Shown here piece after piece: positions 23,131 through 27,720 of a stretch of DNA of 27,720 nucleotides. The translations under genes were made by a program, and so were the position numbers. The notes under the pieces were generated by a model. That model was not told the DNA's origin and did not search any database. It worked only from the letters and a program-made list of their open reading frames with translations. Every line of letters begins with the position of its first letter. Position 1 is the first letter of the stretch. Source of the stretch: Thermoleophilia bacterium (lineage in GTDB: Bacteria; Actinomycetota; Thermoleophilia; Gaiellales; SKUG01); contig JAOPYW010000018.1 of assembly GCA_025964405.1 (NCBI GenBank), positions 1-27,720 of the forward strand, written 5' to 3'.

Positions 23131-23709
23131 ATGACCACGTACACGTACTCGCAGCCACAGCAGGCCCCGACGCAGCAGTCTGGTGGCACCGACGTCGCCG
23201 CCTGGGCGCTCGTCGCACTGCTCGTCGCACTCATCTGCGCCGCCGCGGGCTGGGCGATCGCTCGCAACGACACCCCGAGCCGCACCGACGTGGCGCGCAC
23301 GAGTGAGCTGGCGGCGCGTGAAGCCGCAGCGCGCGGCGAGACGATCGGTTACCGCAACGGGGCCGCCTCAGGTCGCGCGGAGAACTCCCTCCGTACCAAG
23401 CTCTATGCCGCACAGGCGAGTGCAGCTGCCCAGCGCGAGGGCTACGCCGCAGGGTTCGGCGAGGGTCGAACCCGCGCCCAGTCACGCGCGTCGGGCTTCG
23501 ACAGCTACGGACTGAGCGGGCTCGGCTCGACCGGTGCATACCCCTCGGCCGATTACAACGACGTCCTGGCGAGCGGCGCCTTCGGCGACGTTCCCGGCTA
23601 TGCCGACAGTGCCTACTCAAGTGCTGGCTACGGGGTCACGGGCGCCACGCCGTACGGTGGGGCCAGTTCGACCTACGGTACGAGCTCGGGCGACGACTAC
23701 GGGTACTGA
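23131..23709 (+). CDS. single-pass membrane protein with Gly/Tyr/Ser-rich tail
   Basis: A 192-residue protein of unknown function. The N-terminal 20 residues are Gln/Thr/Ser-rich. One membrane segment follows (VAAWALVALLVALICAAAGW, about 22-43) with no cleavage site, then a basic residue. Residues 55-120 are an Ala/Arg/Glu-rich region likely to be helical and perhaps coiled (RTSELAAREAAARGETIGYR, then LYAAQASAAAQREGYAAGFG). The last 75 residues are low complexity, rich in Gly, Ser, Tyr and Asp, ending in DDYGY. Similar tails in other proteins are disordered or mediate weak self-association. GGGAAAGG precedes the ATG. It stands alone after a strong terminator. The reading frame is real by codon use, but no homology is claimed. 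Confidence 0.75.
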   Translation: MTTYTYSQPQQAPTQQSGGTDVAAWALVALLVALICAAAGWAIARNDTPSRTDVARTSELAAREAAARGETIGYRNGAASGRAENSLRTKLYAAQASAAAQREGYAAGFGEGRTRAQSRASGFDSYGLSGLGSTGAYPSADYNDVLASGAFGDVPGYADSAYSSAGYGVTGATPYGGASSTYGTSSGDDYGY

Positions 23710-23739
23710 CCGGCCGGCGCCACGCCACCATCCGAACGC

Positions 23740-24708
23740 CTACGCGCTCTCGCCCTCGGGTGGGAGCGCGTCGCGCATGCGTCGCACGATCTCATCCTGC
23801 GTCTGCGGGTTCGACAGCAGGTAGCCGCCGACCACGCGTTGGAATGCGCTCCGAGTGATCGACCACGTCTCCACGCCGTCGCCGGCGGCCCGGACCGACG
23901 CGGTACGTGGCGTGTCGAGCAGGAGTGCCGTCTCCCCGAAGAAATCACCGGGCTGCAGGCGTGCCACGATCTCGTCGCTCCGCAGGATGTCGACGTGTCC
24001 GTCGAGCAGGATGTAGAAGCGGTCGCCCAGGTCCCCTTCCCGGATGATCTCCTCGTCGGTGCCATGGGTGCGCTGCTCGGCGTGGTCGAGCATGAAGTCG
24101 AGATCACGCTGCGGCAGGCGACGGAGCAGGGCCAGTTCCTTGATGCGCAGGCGTCCCCGCGCGGGATCGTCCTCCTCGGGCTCGAGGAGGTGCGCAGGTG
24201 GCGGCGCGGTGACCGCGGCGTCGCGGTCGCGGAGCACGCGGAAGACCAGCACGTGCTCGGCGATGCGTCGATGGAACGTGAGGGCGTCGAACGAATAGGT
24301 TCGAAGCGGCTTGTCGCCGTGCACGCGAACCGTTGCGTTCCGTGCCTGGTTCGTCAGCAGGCCGAGCTCGCCGAAGTAGGAGCCGACCGAGAGGCGCGCC
24401 ACGGTCCGATCCCGACCGCCGTGGTCGGAGCGCATGACGTCCGCGCTGCCGCTCCTGATGACGAAGAAGCGATGGGCGTCGTCGGTCTGGGCGACCGGCG
24501 ACCCGTCGCCCTGGCTGATGATGCGCGTGCCCGGGTCGAATTCGCGCTCCTCGGCCGTGCGCGCGATGTCCCAGAGCGTGGTGTCGTCGACCTCGAACAG
24601 GATCGGCACGCTCCGCAGGAAGGAAAAACACGAGGCCGCCTGATCGATCTGGAGGGCATCGTCGCCCCTGCGCCCGGGTAAACCGTTCGAATCGTGCCGT
24701 GGCGCCAC
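23740..24708 (-). CDS. tandem cyclic-nucleotide-binding-domain protein
   Basis: About 322 residues with two cNMP-binding (CAP/PKA-type) domains and no other recognised domain. The first (about 55-150) has the phosphate-binding cassette FGELGLLTNQARNATV; the second (about 195-300) has FGETALLLDTPRTASV. Each keeps the Glu and Arg that bind the ribose and phosphate in this fold. A charged linker (LLEPEEDDPARGRLRIKELA) joins them. There is no helix-turn-helix, so unlike Crp it is probably not a DNA binder; it could regulate a partner, as PKA regulatory subunits do. The start is uncertain: GTG at 24708 has GGGGGAT just ahead, and a TTG at 24738 would add ten residues. No partner kinase or channel is next to it. 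Confidence 0.85.
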   Translation of the reverse strand: MAPRHDSNGLPGRRGDDALQIDQAASCFSFLRSVPILFEVDDTTLWDIARTAEEREFDPGTRIISQGDGSPVAQTDDAHRFFVIRSGSADVMRSDHGGRDRTVARLSVGSYFGELGLLTNQARNATVRVHGDKPLRTYSFDALTFHRRIAEHVLVFRVLRDRDAAVTAPPPAHLLEPEEDDPARGRLRIKELALLRRLPQRDLDFMLDHAEQRTHGTDEEIIREGDLGDRFYILLDGHVDILRSDEIVARLQPGDFFGETALLLDTPRTASVRAAGDGVETWSITRSAFQRVVGGYLLSNPQTQDEIVRRMRDALPPEGESA

Positions 24709-24977
24709 CAAGATCCCCCAACCGTTGCCCCCGCCCAACCGTCACTTCATCGGCATCCATCGCTCCGACGCTGGTAAGGGTTTTGTTCGGATCTCGACAG
24801 GAACCTACTCGAAATGTACTGAAACGTTCACACCCTCCGTCGCTTGAAGGAGTGTGGGGCGGGGTAGGCTGGGGCCATGGGGGTCTCGTTCGATCATGGT
24901 TCGAGCCTGCATACACGGGGGCGTTGCGCGGACTGTGGTTCGGTAGCGCTGCATGCACAAGGAAAGTGGTACTGAAC

Positions 24978-25181
24978 ATGGCGCGTGGCACGGTGAAGTG
25001 GTTCGATGGGGAAAAGGGTTTCGGCTTCATTACCCCCGAGGACGGCAGCAAGGACCTTTTCGTACACTTCTCGAACATCTCGGGCACGGGCTTCCGCTCG
25101 CTCGAGGAGGGACAGGCAGTCGAGTTCGAAGTGGGCGAGGGCCGCAAGGGACCGGAGGCCACGGACGTTCGCGGGCTCTGA
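24978..25181 (+). CDS. CspA-type cold-shock protein
   Basis: A 67-residue cold-shock domain protein, a single-stranded nucleic-acid-binding OB fold that acts as an RNA chaperone. Both RNP motifs are intact: KGFGFI (RNP1) and LFVHFS (RNP2), after the usual start GTVKWFDGEKG. The start is the ATG at 24978, with AAGGAAAG upstream; longer in-frame starts are in the leader and are rejected because the domain begins here. A leader of up to 240 bp without genes precedes it, the kind of long untranslated leader often seen for cold-shock genes, but I cannot show a structure in it. Confidence 0.97.
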   Translation: MARGTVKWFDGEKGFGFITPEDGSKDLFVHFSNISGTGFRSLEEGQAVEFEVGEGRKGPEATDVRGL

Positions 25182-25226
25182 CCGCCCGGTCGGCCGCGGG
25201 CCGCGAGCCCGCACAGGATGACCCAG

Positions 25227-25260
25227 GAAGGCGCATCGCGAGTCGCCGCGGTGCGCCTTC
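25227..25260. terminator. bidirectional hairpin between cold-shock and exported-protein genes
   Basis: GAAGGCGCA (25227-25235) and TGCGCCTTC (25252-25260) form a perfect nine-base stem with a 16-base loop, in the 103-bp gap between the two convergent genes. T-rich bases (GTGTGTTCC) follow on the plus strand. Confidence 0.65.
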
Positions 25261-25284
25261 GTGTGTTCCCGAGCCGTGCGCGAA

Positions 25285-27186
25285 TCACCAGGCGCTCGTG
25301 GCGCAGGTCTCCGAGAATCCGGCGGCCACCGGGTTGCCAGCCGCGTCGCGGATGCTGGTGCTGAAGTAGTGCGTCGTCGTCGAGTTGCGATCGGAGATGC
25401 CGCTCGCCGGGGCTCCGTATGCGAGACGTGCGGTCATGCGGTCGATGAGCGAGAAGGTCGATGACGGGATGTTGACGTTGGCCGTGACCCAGTTCGTGGC
25501 ACCCAGCGTGAACGAGGTGTTGTACGTGGCACCGGTGAACATCGTCAAGCCGAAGTCGGTGTTGAGCGAGACGAAGTCGCTCGTGTTGTTGTTGCGGGCG
25601 ATCACGGTTCCCGTGATCGTGCTTGCTGCGCCACCCGTCCAGCTCGCGAGCAACGATGACGGGTCGACGGTATCGCCGAAGTTCCACGTGGTGAAGTCGC
25701 CGGAGTTGAGGGTGTTCGAGGTGTTGCCCGTATTGGAACAGCTCGCCGCAGCTGCGGCGACGGGCGTCTGGTCGATCTCGACCTGCTGATTGGTGGAGGT
25801 GGCGGCGTTGCCGAGCACGTCGGTGGCGCTGATGGTGAAGTTCTGCATCGATCCGTTGGTCGCCGTGACGGTCGGAACGGTGACCGCCGAGGTGCGCCAT
25901 CCCCACGCCACACCGTTGTCGCTGGCGTAGGCGCCCTTCACGAGGGCGGTCGCTGCGCCGCCCGTCCTGAGCGCGCTGATGTCGGCGGTCGCGCTCGACA
26001 CGCCCGCGGCGTCGACGAGGTTCGCATACGTCCAGAAACCGGCGGTGCGGAGGGCGGCGGAGCCGCCGGCCGACACGACCTCGCCGTAGCCGAGGCCCGT
26101 GCTGTAGAAGTTCGTCTGGCCCGACACGATCTCGGCGGGCGCGGTCGGGTCGAGTGCAGGGCCCACGCCGTCACCGGTCGCCGGCGTGCCGGCAACCGTG
26201 GTGGCGTTCCCGGCGGGATCGGTTGCCGTGACGGTCCACGCCAGGTTCGCGGCGTTGGCGAGACCGACGTTCGTCGTGGTGTAGCGGTAGTTGTAGGTGG
26301 GCCCGCCGGCGATCGGTTGCCAGGAGCCGAAGGTGGCGGCCACGGTCGTGCTGAACGGCGCGCCGAAGGTGAACGAGACGTTGAGCCCGGAGGTCGCGCA
26401 GTTGTCGGTCACCTGCGCATAGACCTCCACGTTGCCGGGCGAGGTGCGGATGAAGTCGGCAACCTTGGGTAGCGGCAACGGGTCGAAGATGACGTGGGCG
26501 TTCGCCGTCGCTACCGAGGGCGCCGAGTAATCGACCTGGAGCGGCCCCGCCTGTGTGCCGGCGACGCTGACGAGGTTCACCCGACGTGACCTGACGGTGT
26601 AGTAGTAGTCGGTGCACTCGACGGCCGTCGTGTCGTCGAACGGCGACGCCGCCGGGGTCGACAGGATCGACGGGAACGAACCCGCTGTCGTCGAGCGGTA
26701 GACGTCGTACGCGTCAGGCGCAAGACCCGCGGCGGGCGCGCCCCAGGTCACGCGCAGCGATGAGCTGCCGTTCTGGCTGGTCGTGATGCCCGTCGGCACG
26801 TTCACGGTCCCGCCACCCACGGAGACGGTCGCGGTCGTCACCTGGTCGCTCAGCGTCGCCCACGTGGTCGGCACCCCGATCAGCACGGCGAGGGCGAGGC
26901 ACGTGATGGCAGTGCGGGCGGTGCCCAGTCCGCGCAACCGGTATCGGGGGCGGTCCTCCCCCACGCCGGGTCGGCCCGGGGCGCCCGTGGGCGTAGGTGC
27001 TCGCGACGTGCTCTCGTGCGCCATCGACGAGTCGCGGCGCGTCACTGACGGGCCGGCGGAACGCGTCGTCGTGGCATGCCGACGGCCACGGCGCACCAGC
27101 CACCACGCGATCGCAGCGATGGGCGCGAGTACCAGGAGTGCGACGATGAGCGCGGTGCGGCTGGTTCGGGGGCGGCGCGGGGTCAT
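25285..27186 (-). CDS. large exported Ig/FnIII-like protein, likely SipW-type substrate
   Basis: About 633 residues from the ATG at 27186, which overlaps the signal peptidase stop (ATGA). A first membrane segment lies at about 12-30 (ALIVALLVLAPIAAIAWWLV). After a basic, Pro-rich stretch there is a second one at about 92-110 (TAITCLALAVLIGVPTTWAT), followed by LSDQVTTATVSVGGG, which resembles the signal region of SipW-dependent proteins such as TasA. An in-frame ATG at 27024 (codon 55) would start just before it and give 579 residues. The mature part has a fibronectin III-like domain (about 130-215: LRVTWGAPAAGLAPDAYDVY) and several Ig-like beta domains (TVTATDPAGNATTV, TISATDVLGNAAT), ending SETCATSAW. 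Probably a surface or matrix protein; role unknown. Which start is used is uncertain. Confidence 0.75.
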   Translation of the reverse strand: MTPRRPRTSRTALIVALLVLAPIAAIAWWLVRRGRRHATTTRSAGPSVTRRDSSMAHESTSRAPTPTGAPGRPGVGEDRPRYRLRGLGTARTAITCLALAVLIGVPTTWATLSDQVTTATVSVGGGTVNVPTGITTSQNGSSSLRVTWGAPAAGLAPDAYDVYRSTTAGSFPSILSTPAASPFDDTTAVECTDYYYTVRSRRVNLVSVAGTQAGPLQVDYSAPSVATANAHVIFDPLPLPKVADFIRTSPGNVEVYAQVTDNCATSGLNVSFTFGAPFSTTVAATFGSWQPIAGGPTYNYRYTTTNVGLANAANLAWTVTATDPAGNATTVAGTPATGDGVGPALDPTAPAEIVSGQTNFYSTGLGYGEVVSAGGSAALRTAGFWTYANLVDAAGVSSATADISALRTGGAATALVKGAYASDNGVAWGWRTSAVTVPTVTATNGSMQNFTISATDVLGNAATSTNQQVEIDQTPVAAAAASCSNTGNTSNTLNSGDFTTWNFGDTVDPSSLLASWTGGAASTITGTVIARNNNTSDFVSLNTDFGLTMFTGATYNTSFTLGATNWVTANVNIPSSTFSLIDRMTARLAYGAPASGISDRNSTTTHYFSTSIRDAAGNPVAAGFSETCATSAW

Positions 27187-27720
27187 GCCGCAGCGCGCTC
27201 CGTCTCCGCGTCGCTGGTCGCGCCCTCCTCGGTGCCACGTCGCTCGTTCGGTTTCGGGCCGCCCGGCGACCAGATCCACTGCAGCAGCTGGAGCGCGATG
27301 ATCACGAACGGGAAGGCGATGAGCGCGTGCCGCAGCTTGGGCATGCCGGCGAGCTGTGCGAACCAACCGGCGTAGGGCACGTGGCCTTCGGTCCGCACGG
27401 CGGTGCCGCTGGGGTACGTGATGCCACGGAGGTACAGCTCCCGAGCCAGTGCCGCAGGGGTGTCGGCGTGACGCCAGTCATCGGCGACCGGGTTGGCATC
27501 GCCCTTGGTCTCGAAATACCACTGGCCGGCATGGAGCGTGCGGGTCACGACGCGGTGCGTGGTGCGAGGCACGCGTCCCGGTGGGTCGAACGTGATGACG
27601 TCGCCGACCTCGATGTCGGCCGCAGGTGTGTCATGCACGAACAGCAGCGTGTGTACGGGATACGTCGGCGTCATGCTGCCGGTCTGCACGGCGACGGGCG
27701 CATATCCATACCGGTGCCAC
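27183..27720 (-). CDS. SipW/SEC11-type signal peptidase (5' end outside window)
   Basis: A membrane signal peptidase of family S26B; the frame runs off the window end, so the N terminus and first membrane segment are missing. Catalytic Ser is in VQTGSMTPTYPV (codon at 27675-27677). The second catalytic residue is His in TTHRVVTR (27555-27557), not the Lys used by LepB-type enzymes. The family-typical VGDVITF and TKGDANPVADDW follow, and a C-terminal membrane segment (ALIAFPFVIIALQLLQWIW) is near residue 135 of the visible part. S26B enzymes process special exported proteins, such as TasA in Bacillus. It is translationally coupled to the exported Ig-like protein, its likely substrate. A GTG at 27689 is inside the gene, not its start, because the upstream YGYAPVAV is conserved-looking and open. 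Confidence 0.9.
   Translation of the reverse strand, partial: WHRYGYAPVAVQTGSMTPTYPVHTLLFVHDTPAADIEVGDVITFDPPGRVPRTTHRVVTRTLHAGQWYFETKGDANPVADDWRHADTPAALARELYLRGITYPSGTAVRTEGHVPYAGWFAQLAGMPKLRHALIAFPFVIIALQLLQWIWSPGGPKPNERRGTEEGATSDAETERAAA

Noticed and set aside
24880..24920. tRNA-like GTTCGATC and GTTCGAGCC words
   Set aside because: They resemble a T-loop, but no acceptor, D or anticodon arms can be folded around them.
24104..25906. 600-codon minus-strand frame crossing the cold-shock gene, its leader and parts of two neighbouring genes
   Set aside because: It runs out of frame through three recognised genes and an intergenic leader, so it is a chance open frame.

Overview
The window is high-GC DNA with dense genes, short spacers and many GTGA/ATGA start-stop overlaps. 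Gene content and protein style fit the Actinomycetota, most likely a Thermoleophilia / Solirubrobacterales-type lineage. That placement is an inference from style and from a glycolytic operon ending in cofactor-independent phosphoglycerate mutase; no rRNA is present to confirm it. No tRNA, rRNA, insertion sequence, integrase or CRISPR array was seen.

Layout. 1-3078: end of a sensor histidine kinase, then a CpaF/TadA-type secretion ATPase and one protein that carries both TadB-like and TadC-like halves (a partial Tad/Flp pilus locus whose other parts are not here). 3290-5780: a MarR-type regulator and uvrC. 5788-10385: a very large secreted protein on the minus strand with PA14, G8 and beta-helix regions that resembles animal CEMIP/KIAA1199 hyaluronan-binding proteins, and on the plus strand an unrecognised protein with a gluzincin HExxH-x18-E pattern. 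10492-15116: gap-pgk-tpiA-gpmI, a tightly coupled lower-glycolysis operon. 15178-16577 (minus): DUF3467 protein, metallophosphoesterase and a small membrane protein. 16615-18804 (plus): rlmH and argS; this ArgS lacks the histidines of the HIGH motif.

18851-22863: a hotdog thioesterase-like protein, a small unknown protein with its own promoter and terminator, a type IV prepilin-like protein, a YchJ-family SEC-C protein, a double zinc-ribbon protein and a LysR regulator divergent from an unknown protein with a textbook terminator. 23131-25181: a Gly/Tyr/Ser-rich single-pass membrane protein, a tandem cyclic-nucleotide-binding-domain protein and a CspA-type cold-shock protein. 25285-27720 (minus): a SipW/SEC11-type signal peptidase (its start lies outside the window) translationally coupled to a large exported Ig/FnIII-like protein that is its likely substrate.

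How they work together: the four glycolytic enzymes are clearly one unit, converting glyceraldehyde-3-phosphate to 2-phosphoglycerate. The signal peptidase and its neighbour look like a dedicated processing pair. Several genes concern the cell surface (Tad proteins, prepilin, G8 protein, exported Ig-like protein), but they sit at separate loci and no single pathway links them. The most unusual items are the bacterial CEMIP-like protein, the HExxH orphan, the ArgS active-site variant, the TadB-TadC fusion and a repeated hairpin that spans the stop codons of two convergent genes.
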